A DNA stretch of 64,000 bases from Akebia trifoliata (GCA_017979445.1 CM030710.1:16912248-16976247); one strand, 5' to 3'; shown: positions 24,676 to 35,202, counted from the first letter of the stretch. Program-made: numbers and translations. Notes: generated from the letters alone by a model not told the origin.

Positions 24676-26376
24676 TGTATTATCCTAAATTTTTTATTCA
24701 TATCTCGAAGAAAAATAAATAGTAAAATTTTGAGAAAATACTAAAAGTAGGACTTAGGGTAAAATTTTAGAATTTTTCTAATCATTTTTAATGAAATATA
24801 ATCACACTACTAGATTTAAAATGATTGAAAAAAACACACTTTAGCCTATAAGTACACTCAAATACGAGTCCAAACGAAAAAGTTGCAAAATCCTCGATTG
24901 TTAGGTCGGACTAAACAAAAAAAATGAATTTTTTTTAGAGTAAAAATTTATAGAATCTGATCACACCATTGGGTCTGCAACGAAAATTTTAGAAAATGGA
25001 GTATTTACTCATTACTTTCAGAGCCCAGAAAGTCGAATTATCATCAAAAATGGAAATAACTTCAATTTTCAGGTCGTACCAGGATGAAAATGTGAATTTT
25101 TATTAGAGTAAGAATTTGTAAAATCTGATTTTGCCCATTAGATATGCAACGAAAAATTATAGAAAAATGAGTATTCATTCGTTAATTTTGGAGTCCAAAA
25201 AGTCGAGTTATTGTCAAACGAAATAACTTCAAAAAGGACAATTGTGTCATGATATTTTTACATAAACGAATTTCATTTTTTTTTATTTCTTCACCTTCTC
25301 CAGTGCGTCAACCCAGCGACCATTGTGCCTTTTAAAGAACGTTGGTTTTTAACCAATTTGATCTACGAATTCGTCACAAACCGGACGTTGTCAACAATCG
25401 ACGAAGAAGTGAAAAACGTTGTCATGTCGAACTCTACATATCTTGACTATTCTATTTTCTTTTTCTCTTTTCTTTCTCCACGTTTCATGGAAAAATTGTC
25501 AAAAACACAATGAGGGTTTCGACCCTTTGACCTCCGATTTCAACCGCTTAGAGTCCAAACTATCCTCCGTTGTAAAAGGGAAAAGAGACCCAATTGTCGA
25601 GATCTTCAAAACCACCGGGTCCGATTAAAACATCAACCGTATCAAGTTCTAAATTTTCTCATTTTTTGCGCTGATCACCTCGATTTTCATGCACATTCTT
25701 TTATTCTAACACCAAAAGATTAGTAAGATCTTATAATTCATACTAGTAATCGTAGATTTCAAAAAATGCATTTAGGATTTTTATAAATCTTTCGATTTAA
25801 TTTCAAACATAGAATTTTCGTTATTTATTTCAAAGTCATGTTAAATATATATGTTTAATGTGTTTAATTGTGTTTCATAACAAATTATACGTAGGTGAGA
25901 CATTTCACAAGATTATTTCCGACAGTTTGATCATGTGTACTTCTTTGACCCCATTTTGATCAAATTTTTAAAAAAATTCAATTCAAATGATAAAAATGAA
26001 TTTCAAAATTTGAAAAATGATTTAATATTCGATGAACTCATATTGAGTGGATGAATATCGAAAAATGAATATTGTGTTCAAAAAATTGAAAAGTGTAAAA
26101 ACTAAAAAAAAAAAAAAAAAAGGATGAAACAGTAAAATATCATAATACACCCGAAGGGTGATGTCTGCATTTTACATTATGAGGATGTGTAGATAATGAA
26201 TGAATATCTAAGGTTAATTTACTTTCTGTTATCATGAGGTGATTTGCATGTTTATTTATAATTATGCACTCTGTACTATTATTTATTTTAAGTTGTTGGA
26301 CTACAATTGCATGGTAAAAAAATTAGATGTCAATTATCAACTCTGTAATGTTAATTTCTTATTTGTTTTCAAAGAA

Positions 26377-26417
<41 letters not shown>

Positions 26418-26830
26418 GAACTATTGAAGAGTTTGTGAATACCTAAAGGGATAATTTATCATATCATCTGGAGTGATATACTATCTGGGAGTAGTCGAAC
26501 ATTCTAACACATCGAAAAAAAACCCATTGCTTACGATCACATCACATAGCCAACCTAAGTCGAATAAATGATCCTGCAAGTATGGTAATGCATTGACCAA
26601 CCATAAAATCAAGAACTAATACTTTATTATTGGAACATCATGTCTCGATTGGGAGCGATCCAATCGTAAAATCTCAGCTTTATAATTTCATTACTTCATC
26701 ATTATGTATTATGTATATGTTACCTTACTTTAGATTATAAAATGAAAAGCATGTTTACTGTTTTTATTTTATCAAGTTGATTCATGAGTAAGTACTGTTT
26801 ATGTATCTCGAGGTAGATCACAAATTTGAT
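24676..26830 (+). mobile_element. Family C LTR-like repeat, copy 3
   Basis: Opens TGTATTATCC and runs opposite to the copies at 10250-11988 and 14430-17897. Similarity can be followed to about 26830. It interrupts the Athila-like gag. The frames at 25325-25628 are remnants also seen in the other copies on the matching strand; none is long enough to call. Confidence 0.65.
26379..26411. repeat. (AT)n microsatellite, unoccupied M2 site
   Basis: Pure (AT)n at the position where the homologous C copy (14430-17897) carries the M2 MITE between two (AT)n tracts. It represents the pre-insertion state. Confidence 0.8.
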
Positions 26831-26916
26831 CTTTACAAGCAACATTTCGAAAATACCGAAAACTTTTGTAATTATTTGAGAATTTACCATTTATTTAATT
26901 CCTTATTTTTATAAAG

Positions 26917-27036
26917 AGCAACTATTGCCACACCAACTTTTACTAATGCCACACCAATTCTTATATAAATTATCAAAGAAATGCATATTAGTTGGTGTGG
27001 GGTTCGTAAAAGTTGGTGTGGCAATAGCAACTATCT
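26917..27036. mobile_element. M1 MITE-like hairpin, copy a, upstream of the PPR gene
   Basis: A foldback of about 120 bp. The left arm GCAACTATTGCCACACCAAC pairs with the right arm GTTGGTGTGGCAATAGCAAC. It sits 143 bp before the PPR start codon, so probably in the promoter or 5' UTR. Related copies: 32776-32893, 32930-33043 and their duplicates. Confidence 0.85.
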
Positions 27037-27089
27037 TTTTATATATTTTTTATTTAATAAATAAAAAACAATTTCTAAACCAACCCCAA

Positions 27090-27103
27090 CCCCCCCCCCC
27101 CCC
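27090..27103. repeat. Poly-C tract (14 C)
   Basis: A run of 14 C followed by GGGGCGGG, only 75 bp before the PPR start codon in otherwise AT-rich sequence. Confidence 0.9.
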
Positions 27104-27178
27104 GGGGCGGGATTATCTGTTAGATTTTTAAAACATTGCTCCAATGCTTTCAACGTAAATCGGCTTAGTGTGTTTTTC

Positions 27179-29284
27179 ATGTATAGACGAACCATCCAAC
27201 GTGCTCAGCACAACAGCTACTCCCGTCTTCTCTTTGCTGAAGAAGTAAAACAAATCTCTGTCCGACCAATCGAACCAGACACCTGCATCTCACTAGTCAA
27301 ACAATGCGGAACACTCAAAACACTAAAATCTGTTCACGCTTCCATGCTTCGATCTCACCTTCACCTCAATCTCTTCTTCTCCACAAACCTCATCACCCAA
27401 TACTCTTCTTTAGGCTCCATATCACACGCTTATGCCCTCTTCTCTTCATCTCAAACTTCCGATGTGTTCCTTTGGAACGTTATGATTCGATGCTTTGCAA
27501 AAAATGGATCTTACGATCGCTCCATCCTTCTCTACCGTCAGATGAAAGAGTCCTTCATCGAACCTGACAATTTCACGTTTCCCTTTGTTCTCAAGGCATG
27601 TGGGCATCTTCGGGATTTTGAATTAGGGAAGAAGATTCACAGAGATGTTTTGGACCTTAGTTATGAATCTGATGTCTTTGTGGGTAATTCTCTTATAGCC
27701 ATGTATGGTAAATGTGAGCAATTTGAGATTTCTAGAGAGGTGTTTGATAAAATGCCTGAAAGAAATGTAGTTTCGTGGAGTGCAATGATAGGCGCGTATG
27801 CACAAAATGGGTGCTACGAGGAAGGGTTGTCGCTGTTTAGCAAAATGTTGGATGAGAGGATCAGACCCAATAGAGTTGTGATCTTGAATGTGATTCGGTG
27901 TATTAGTAGAGAAGATGAAGCCAATGAGATTTGTAAAATTATAGTAAATAATGGACTTGATTTTGATCAATCTGTCCAAAATGCAGCAATGGGGATGTAC
28001 TCAAGATGTGGAAGAATTGACATTGCTCGTAGTATCTTTGATCGGATTCAAGATAAGGATCTGGTGTCTTGGAGTTCCATGATCGAAGCTTATGCCCAGG
28101 CCAATTTGCCAACTGAAGCTTTGGAGGTCTTCAAACATATGAAGATTCAGAAAATCCGTCTCGATTTCGTATCCGTCCTTAGTGTTATCCGTGCCTATTC
28201 AAATCTAGCCTCTTTGCGGAAAGCTCGGTTCATCCATGCATTTGTAATTCGGAACTCGTTTCAACATGAATTAATAGTCGAAACCGCATTAATTGATCTC
28301 TATGTAAAATGTGGGAGCGTGGAATATGCTCGGAAAGTTTTCGATAGGATGGAAAATAGAAACTTAGTTTCTTGGAGTACAATGATCTCAGGATATGGAA
28401 TGCATGGACAGGGGAGAGAAGCACTAGTTTTGTTTGATAACATGAAGGGTTCAATAAAACCGGATTATATCACATTTGTGTCAGTGTTGTCAGCTTGCAG
28501 CCATGCTGGCTTGATGGTTGAAGGGTGGAAGTGCTTTGATTCTATGACTCGGGATTTCGGGATGACACCGAGGTCTGAACATTATGCATGCATGGTAGAT
28601 CTATTGGGCCGAGCCGGACAGTTAAATGAAGCTCGAGAGTTCATTGAAAGTATGCCCACAAAACCGGATTCTGGTGTCTGGGGAGCTCTATTGGGGGCTT
28701 GTAGAATTCATCTAAATGTTGAGCTTGCTGAGTTGGCGGCAAAATCTCTATTCGAATTAGATGCAGAGAACCCTGGCCGTTATGTTCTATTGTCGAATAT
28801 CTACAACTCCTCGGGGAAGAGAGAAGAAGCTGATCGAATTAGAGCTCTAATGAAACAAAAAGGGGTGAAGAAAATTTCCGGTCACACCATTATAGAAGTC
28901 AAGAATAAGTCGTATAAGTTTGTGGTAAGCGATAAATCAAACCCACAAACAGAATTGATCTATGATGAGTTGGAGAGATTGATGGAAAGGATTCGAGAAG
29001 AAGGCTATATTCCAGATACGAACTTCGTGTTGTATGATGTGGAGGAGGAGATGAAGGAGAAGATGTTGTACCATCATAGTGAGAAGTTAGCCATTGTTTT
29101 TGGACTTTTGAACTCAGGTCCCGAGTGTGTGATTCGAATTAAGAAGAATCTTAGAGTTTGTGGGGATTGTCATACTGCAACTAAGTTCATCTCAAAAGTT
29201 ACAGGAAGGGAGATTGTTGTGAGAGATGCTCATAGGTTTCATCATTTCAAGGGTGGGGCTTGTTCTTGTGGGGATTATTGGTAA
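27179..29284 (+). CDS. PPR protein, PLS class with E, E+ and DYW domains (organellar RNA editing factor)
   Basis: Uninterrupted 701-codon frame, intronless as usual for this family. PLS-type pentatricopeptide repeats fill residues about 35-495 (for example VFLWNVMIRCFAKNGSYDRS, VVSWSAMIGAYAQNG, LVSWSTMISGYGMHG). An E/E+ extension follows from about 500 (VWGALLGACRIH...PGRYVLLSNIY) and a DYW cytidine-deaminase-like domain occupies about 609-701. The zinc/catalytic signature is intact: HSE (H633, E635) and CGDCH (C661, C664), ending CSCGDYW. Such proteins bind specific organelle transcripts and promote C-to-U editing. The N terminus (MYRRTIQRAQ...) is Arg- and Ser-rich with no acidic residue for about 20 residues, suiting a mitochondrial or plastid presequence (inference). 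The frame extends upstream to a GTG at 27170, but the first ATG is at 27179. The target site and orthologue are not identified. Confidence 0.97.
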   Translation: MYRRTIQRAQHNSYSRLLFAEEVKQISVRPIEPDTCISLVKQCGTLKTLKSVHASMLRSHLHLNLFFSTNLITQYSSLGSISHAYALFSSSQTSDVFLWNVMIRCFAKNGSYDRSILLYRQMKESFIEPDNFTFPFVLKACGHLRDFELGKKIHRDVLDLSYESDVFVGNSLIAMYGKCEQFEISREVFDKMPERNVVSWSAMIGAYAQNGCYEEGLSLFSKMLDERIRPNRVVILNVIRCISREDEANEICKIIVNNGLDFDQSVQNAAMGMYSRCGRIDIARSIFDRIQDKDLVSWSSMIEAYAQANLPTEALEVFKHMKIQKIRLDFVSVLSVIRAYSNLASLRKARFIHAFVIRNSFQHELIVETALIDLYVKCGSVEYARKVFDRMENRNLVSWSTMISGYGMHGQGREALVLFDNMKGSIKPDYITFVSVLSACSHAGLMVEGWKCFDSMTRDFGMTPRSEHYACMVDLLGRAGQLNEAREFIESMPTKPDSGVWGALLGACRIHLNVELAELAAKSLFELDAENPGRYVLLSNIYNSSGKREEADRIRALMKQKGVKKISGHTIIEVKNKSYKFVVSDKSNPQTELIYDELERLMERIREEGYIPDTNFVLYDVEEEMKEKMLYHHSEKLAIVFGLLNSGPECVIRIKKNLRVCGDCHTATKFISKVTGREIVVRDAHRFHHFKGGACSCGDYW

Positions 29285-29370
29285 ATGAGTTCGTTTATGT
29301 TGGTGGTGGTAGTTCATTGCTTACAATGTTATTGTTGGTACTGAAATTCCCTTTGTTTCTGATACACACT

Positions 29371-29469
29371 CCCATCACAGAACCGTAGATCATTTGCCTT
29401 GGGATATACATAATCATAAATGTTTCTCTTGTGTATCCTGAAGCAAATGATCCATGGTTTTGTGATGGG
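29371..29469. repeat. 99-bp foldback hairpin just downstream of the PPR gene
   Basis: The left arm from 29371 (CCCATCACAGAACC...GATCATTTGCC...GGATACA) pairs with the right arm ending at 29469 (TGTATCC...GCAAATGATC...GGTTTTGTGATGGG). Arms are about 40 nt with a few mismatches and a loop of about 20 nt. It starts 87 bp after the stop codon, so it probably lies in the 3' UTR. Confidence 0.85.
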
Positions 29470-29890
29470 GGCGGCATCATATCATCATGACTCATTCCCT
29501 TGGCATCTTCATTAGGGATATTAAGACCCCATGGGCCTGGAGACCATCCGGTATCATAGTTGGGCTAAGCCTGGGCCTTCTCTTTGAAAATCCCACTCTG
29601 CCATTTTGGTACCTATAAGCCCAAGCTAGGTCCAACCAGGCCCACAGACAACCTATTACTCTCCCTGACCTACTTATTTCTTTAAAGGAAAATCCTGGGG
29701 GGACTATATTTTTCACTGCATTGATGTGATAGTCTTACGTGTTTCCTCGATATACAAGTAAAAAGCATCTACGATTACGTGGCACCTCCACATCAGAAAT
29801 GTGAGAATCCCAGTAAAACTTAAATTTCCTTTTTTTTATTTTTTTGAAATTTTTAGTTCGCTTCAAAAATCAAAACTCAGTATACGTAGT

Positions 29891-30117
29891 AAGGGGCGGA
29901 TTTACAGTGTGGGCTGCGTTGGGGGCACCTGCCCTCACAAGACTTTTCAAAGTCTGGATTAATGATCTATTGGGACAGATATTGTGGCAGATAAACAAAT
30001 CCACTGTTATTACGCCCCCACAAAAAAAAATTTCCACTCTTAGGTGCCCTCATAAATTTTTTTTTTTTTTTCTCACTTAGATGCCCCCGCAAAATTTTTT
30101 CTAAGGCTCCGCCCTTG
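29891..30117. mobile_element. M4 hAT-type MITE with 8-bp target duplication
   Basis: A 227-bp element with short terminal inverted repeats (AAGGGGCGGA at the left, TCCGCCCTTG at the right) and flanking 8-bp repeats TACGTAGT (29883-29890) and TACGTTGT (30118-30125), identical at 7 of 8 positions. Eight-bp target duplications are the mark of hAT transposons. The interior has GGGGGCACCTGCCCTCAC and poly-T. No coding. Confidence 0.8.
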
Positions 30118-30332
30118 TACGTTGTGAGGCCTTATGACGAGCAAAGTTGACTATCTGAGTCCTAGAGTGTTTTTAGTCAAATATCATATCTCATGCTCTT
30201 CCATCTACTCTATATAATTATTTTTTTAATGATTATATCTTTCAAATTTTACAAGAAATTAACAAATCATAAATTCATAATGGACTATGACAATAAAAAT
30301 TGATGTAGCAGATGAATTTAATCTTGAGTCAG

Positions 30333-30533
30333 GATAATCTAACTACCCCATGTGGCACACTCATCAACTCTCTTGATGTGACAAGTTTGGGATCCATTGA
30401 TTTGTATGCCTCGGGATACACATTTTTATGGGAAAGTGTAAATTTGTATCTCGAGGCATACAAATCTACGATTTTCGAGCATGTCACGTCAAGAGAGTTG
30501 ATTGAGTGTGCCACGTGGGGTAGTCAGATTATC
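30333..30533. mobile_element. 201-bp foldback element
   Basis: Nearly full-length palindrome. The left arm starts GATAATCTAACTACCCCATG and the right arm ends CACGTGGGGTAGTCAGATTATC; pairing continues through ATCAACTCTCTTGA and GATTTGTATGCCTCG to a short centre. Similar-length reading frames on both strands are a result of the palindrome. A young MITE by its arm similarity; no clear target duplication found. Confidence 0.85.
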
Positions 30534-30652
30534 ACGATTCTTTAAACTATCAAATGTGGGCTTATAGACCCATAGCTCAGTTTGTTTGGCAAATTGCAAA
30601 ACAACTTTGAAGTCGTGGGATCAAGTCCAAACTTACCCATACATATATATAT

Positions 30653-31043
30653 GGGCCTTGTTCGGGGTACAACATTAGAAAGATGACGTTCAGAGACCAA
30701 ATTTATCCTATATAGGTGAGGACATCATCCTTACATAAAAACAGCCCAATCTGAAACTTCTAACCCATCAAAAGTGGTTTAGAATTGTGAATCAATGATT
30801 TTAAATTATTAATTTGTAAATCACTTTTGATGGTGTTAGAAGTTTCAAATTGGGCTGATATTTTGTGAGGAAGGTCTCCTCACCATAAAGATCATTTTCA
30901 TAAAGATTAACCCAATTTGAAACTTTTAAGTCCTAAAGAACAAAAATTTTCATAAAGATTAAGCCCAATTTGAAACTTTTAAGTCCTAAAGAACAAATTT
31001 TGTTCCTAACGTTGATCATCCCCCCCCCCCCCGAATGCTATCC
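30653..31043. mobile_element. M2 MITE, copy b
   Basis: Ends GGGCCTTGTTCGG and CCGAATGCTATCC are imperfect inverted repeats; internal AAACTTCTAACCC and ATTGGGCTGAT segments match M2a. It is flanked by ATATATATAT on the left and TATATA on the right, again an AT-microsatellite site. A short internal duplication repeats TTTGAAACTTTTAAGTCC (about 30910-30990). A 13-C run lies near the right end (31020-31032). Confidence 0.75.
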
Positions 31044-31351
31044 TATATATAAGGAGAGTACTAACATCCAAGACCTCGTGAGAATGTTTGTATTCTCCAA
31101 CACTTTTTTTTTCTTATTTATAATAATATCCCTCCCCATTTTGTCTTAAGTAAAAATGATAAGGATATATTAGTCTTTAATGTATTAAATACATTTATTA
31201 TGTAAACAAGCATTTATTGTATAAAATATCAATTTTACCATTATCTATTTTTACTAAAAGACAAAAATACAAAGTGATATTATTAAAAAATGAATTTGAT
31301 GGACAATATTAACATCTCCATAAGGTCTTGGACATTAGTATTCATATAAAT

Positions 31352-31712
31352 GGGAAGTGTTCGGAGGCCTTGAAAAGAGCCAAACATTTTTAAAAATAAG
31401 GGTTAGAAGTTTAAGAATGCGTTGATTTTTTATGAGGATGATCTATATGGTGAAGAGATCATCCTCACCAAAAATCAGCTTACTCCAAAACTTCTAACCC
31501 TGGTTTACAAGTTGAAGAATCGTTGACCATCCAATTTTGTAAATCACTTTTGATGGTGTTAAAAGTTTCAGAATGGGCTAATTTTTTGTGAGGATGATCT
31601 CCTCATCATAAGAATCATCCTTACAAGAAATCAGCCATTTCAAAACTTCTAACTCATACATTGAAAAAATGTTTGGCACAATATTTGGCTCTCTTTAGGG
31701 CCTCCGAACGCC

Positions 31713-31715
<3 letters not shown>
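31352..31715. mobile_element. M2 MITE, copy c
   Basis: Terminal inverted repeats GTGTTCGGAGGCC and GGCCTCCGAACGCC; internal inverted repeats as in M2a. Followed directly by (CT)n at 31716-31750 and then by another M2 fragment. Confidence 0.8.
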
Positions 31716-31754
<39 letters not shown>

Positions 31755-31762
31755 TATATATA

Positions 31763-31975
31763 GGGTGTCAAACATTGTGCCAAATGTTTTCGCAATGTAT
31801 GGGTTAGAAGTTTCGAAATGGGCTAATTTTTTATGAGGATGATCTTTATGATGAGGAAATCATTCTCACCGAAAATCAGCTCATTCTGAAACTTCTAAAC
31901 CCATTAAAAGTGATTAACAAATATTAAACGATCTATGATTCTTCAACTTATAAGTTAGGGTTAGAAGTTTTGGTA
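31763..31975. mobile_element. M2 MITE, copy d (partial)
   Basis: Starts GGGTGTCAAACATTGTGCC directly after TATATATATA. The right half is truncated. The left boundary of the 13-kb tandem duplication (31835) falls inside this element. Confidence 0.65.
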
Positions 31976-32099
31976 TTTTTTTCAACACTTTCAATTTCTA
32001 AAAAATTTCACTTAACCACACATCATGTTTTGTGTCATCAAACTAATATAATTTTAGTTCTCAAAACTTACCTAAATACACCTACATTTTATGAAATTT

Positions 32100-32104
32100 A
32101 TTAT
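32100..32104. other. Empty target site (ATTAT) of the family A element
   Basis: The sequence around it reads GAAATTTATTATGCAATGGG without interruption. In unit 2 the same sequence is split by the 9.5-kb element, with ATTAT duplicated (45362-45366 and 54888-54892). Confidence 0.95.
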
Positions 32105-32247
32105 GCAATGGGAAAAAATTCCCTTAAATTTTGGATTAGTTAATATTATGAACCCTAGATTTTTTTATAACCGTTAGTAGTAGTAACTCTAATGACATTA
32201 ATATTTATAGTTTAAATGAAATTACATTAGCATTAAATGAAGAGTGA

Positions 32248-32737
32248 TGGTAAATGGACGGTGTTTTTGGCCAACACCCCAACCGTCCCTTTCTCTCTCT
32301 TGCCCATAGAGAAAAAAACAAAATTTCTGATTTAATCACAATGTGACATTCAAAAATATGATCCGATTGTAGAAGACAAAATTATATGAATTTTAAAATA
32401 GTTATTTTTCACTGTTGAATTTTATTTTGAAATTTAGGTGTTAGGTGGTTGTCCATTTTCAACACCTTGGATTAAGCTTGAAAAATAATATTTTTTTTAA
32501 TTTCTCTTTTTAGAATATGAATATTTTCATGAAATCTAAATGGTTGTGATATTGGACTGTCAATGTGGGCTCAATGACCCTTTTTAAAATTTGAAATCTA
32601 AAAAAATAAATATGTGGGCAGCAAGCAAGAGAGAGAAGCTCTCTATTGTTGATGTCACTGCACCACATGTCAAACCTTTGTTGGGCTGTGAGCCAACAAA
32701 TCATAGGGCGTTGGCCAAAACCGATGTCCATTTAACA
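32248..32737. mobile_element. M3 putative TIR element, unit 1
   Basis: 490 bp with imperfect terminal inverted repeats of about 32 bp: TGGTAAATGGACGGTG plus TTTTTGGCCAACACC at the left, and GGGCGTTGGCCAAAACC plus GATGTCCATTTAACA at the right. No convincing target duplication and no coding potential (the frames at 32510-32827 lie partly inside it). Duplicated at 55036-55525. Confidence 0.6.
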
Positions 32738-32775
32738 TTTTTCTTAAATAAACTTTCTCAAGAATATCTTTGGAG

Positions 32776-32893
32776 AGATTCTATTGCCACATCAATTTTT
32801 GCTAATACCACTCCAATTCATATGTAAATCAACAAAGAATTGAGCACATCTTGGGGTGGCATTAGCAAAAGTTGGTGTGGCAATAGTAGCTCC
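32776..32893. mobile_element. M1 MITE-like hairpin, copy b
   Basis: Left CTATTGCCACATCAATTTTT pairs with right AAAAGTTGGTGTGGCAATAG. Same family and length as 26917-27036. Duplicated at 55564-55681. Confidence 0.8.
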
Positions 32894-32929
32894 GTTCTCT
32901 ATATTTGTAGAAGAATTATTTAAAAACAA

Positions 32930-33043
32930 ATCTATTGCCACCCGAACTTTTGCTAACGCCACCCCAATTCATATGTAATATCACCAAGAATTATCATACA
33001 TCTTGTGTGGTATTAGCAAAAGTGGGTGTGGCAAAAGAAGCTC
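32930..33043. mobile_element. M1 MITE-like hairpin, copy c
   Basis: Left CTATTGCCACCCGAACTTTT pairs with right AAAAGTGGGTGTGGCAAAAG. It lies only about 40 bp from copy b, giving two M1 elements side by side. Duplicated at about 55720-55840. Confidence 0.8.
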
Positions 33044-33538
33044 TCTTATTTAATTGGCTTTCTTCGGTGGAGACTCGGTCTAAATTAAACTAGCAAGGTT
33101 GACTGGGTAGCGTTTGGAGACTGAGTATAGGATCTACTTCATTGGACTCTTAGAAAACTGTGTCAATACATGAAGATGCATAAGTCGCCTCTGCAATGCA
33201 AAAGCAATTATTAGGAATTAAGGAGCAGCATAACTGTAACATCATGAGAACTAGTCAATCCGATTGACTTGTTGCGAGTCTGGTCATGCAAGTTTGTCAA
33301 ACCTAACCATTCTCGAACATTATTAGTCATCCAATGACGTGTCTCCAACGAAAATATGTGGCCACATTCATAAGTTGGAATCCTTAAGGAATCTTTTCCC
33401 AACTCATTAACCAAACTTTAAGCCCACATGGCCACACCTCAAAGTTGAAAGATGCATTGCAAAAATAGAGTTATTCAAACGACCCATATCTATATCCAAA
33501 ATTATATGGACACGAATCAATGATCTAGTGATAATGGG

Positions 33539-34221
33539 TGTTGTGGGTATCTTTAGTCCCACATCCTATAAAATAAATAGAAAGGTGAGAATCTAAGTAT
33601 AAATTTTCTTCCCTTAGAAACAACTCGAAAGTCTCTCCGACCTTTCTTTTCTTTTTTCTTCCTTAGTTTAGTGTGCATAGCACATGCTTAGGGATGACAA
33701 TCACCCCCCTCCCCCCAAGTTGAATTTTTATAAATTTAAATAGTTTTGAAATTAAAAATGAAAATCGAGCGATGACTGTTTTGATATACCCAAACCCATC
33801 AACCCGTCAACCCACCCCAACTGATTTTTAAATATATATAGCCCTCATAAGAAATTTAGATTTGTATATTACATTCCTTACTCTTAATTCATTTTTTCTT
33901 AGGATGTGCATCTTCTAAATTATTATTAGGATTTGCTTTAATTAAAAACTTGGAGATTTTCAAATGTGATTAAGAAAAATGGGAAAAAAATAATTTGTGT
34001 TGAAAGGCATGATGGGGTTGGGTTTTAGAAAATATTATTAGGGTGGTGACGGAAGTCAGGGTTGGTGCGAGTTCGCGATGAAGCCAAATAATCGAGGCCA
34101 AGGCCAGGTTAAGCTAAACCTGGCCCAAACTCACACCATTTTCATCCCTACATATGCTTCGGGTTTGCTACAATTTGTTTTGCCCTCTTCTTCGATTCAT
34201 GCTTACAATCTGGAATCTACA
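33539..34221 (+). repeat. Putative 5' LTR of the decayed Ty1/copia element, unit 1
   Basis: Starts TGTTGTGGGTATC, has a TATA-like CTATAAAATAAATAG near 33568, and ends CTACA. ATTGCTATCAG directly follows, a mutated match to the initiator-Met primer-binding site TGGTATCAGA usual in copia elements. gag-like coding starts downstream on the same strand. No 3' partner LTR was found. Duplicated at 56329-57012. Confidence 0.55.
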
Positions 34222-34439
34222 ATTGCTATCAGTAGATCGAAGCTTCAATAGGGTTGTTGTCCTATTTTTTCATTATACATCTTTCGATTGCTAAATTGTA
34301 ATTGCTTAATATTGATTAGTTCAAATTAATTAGTACCAATCACTTTGTAATTTCCAAAAATGTAAAGGAAAATATTTTTGGTAACTTTAATTCGACTTAA
34401 CAAAAATTGGCTCAAGTTAACCACTCAGAAAAATTAAAA

Positions 34440-35197
34440 ATTGTTTGATGGCTCAAACTTCAAGAGGTGGTAGTCTAAAGTGTTTTCTTACCTGACTCTT
34501 TTGCAATTGGTCGATATGGTATTCAAATCCACTCACGAATAAGAATTTGAAGTATGAACCTACTAGATCAGAAATAAAAAATAAATAAATGGAATCACTA
34601 CAATTATCTTTGTTGAAATTATATCTTAAACGGTTTAATTCCTCGTTTATACGATGTGTATGTTCATTGTAAAATTGCTAACAAATTATGGGAGATGCTA
34701 GAAAAGAAATACATTACAGAAGATGCGAGATCAAAGAAATTTTTTGTGGAGAGGTTTTTAGAATTTAAAATGGAAGATGAAAAATTAGTTGTGAGCCAAG
34801 TTAAGGAGTTACAACTAATGACCCATGAGATTCTAGTAGAAAGGTCAAATTTGTGGAGGTTTTTTAGGTTGCTTCTACTATAGAGAAATTACCACATGTG
34901 TGGAAAGACTTCAAAACTAGCATGAAACATAAGAAAACAGAAATGATCCTGGAAGATCTGATTTTTTGACTTCGTATAGAAGAAGACAATAAAGTTAATG
35001 AAATAAAAGAAAATTCCTTCAAATATAGATCCAAAGAAAATTTTATTGAAAGAAAGGGTGACAAATTTTAAAAACCCAAGTCTGATTTAAAAAAGAAGTC
35101 AGTTGATAAAATAAAAATCAAAGGTGACCTTAAAAAAAAACTAAGGAAAATGTTTTTGTTTGTTGGAAACATGGGCATCTAGCTTGTTTCTATGATG
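34440..35197 (+). pseudogene. Ty1/copia gag remnant, unit 1
   Basis: A frame through 34656-34883 reads KLWEMLEKKYITEDARSKKF and MEDEKLVVSQVKELQ, the typical core of plant copia gag (UBN2/retrotran_gag). A frameshift near 34860 continues as KLPHVWKDFKTSMKHKK, and a basic tail leads towards a zinc knuckle, seen in unit 2 as VCWKHGHLACFYDE. The family B LTR is inserted just after this knuckle. Several stops; not functional. Confidence 0.85.
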
Positions 35198-35202
35198 AGA
35201 GG

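Noticed and set aside
27170..27178. An upstream GTG start for the PPR protein
   Set aside because: Plant nuclear translation normally starts at ATG; the first in-frame ATG is at 27179 and gives a plausible targeting peptide.
27623..27979. Antisense 118-codon gene within the PPR gene
   Set aside because: A shadow frame of a strongly supported coding sequence on the other strand.
29371..29469. A microRNA gene
   Set aside because: The hairpin is long and nearly perfect like a MITE, and the sequence alone gives no evidence of precise processing; kept as a foldback repeat.
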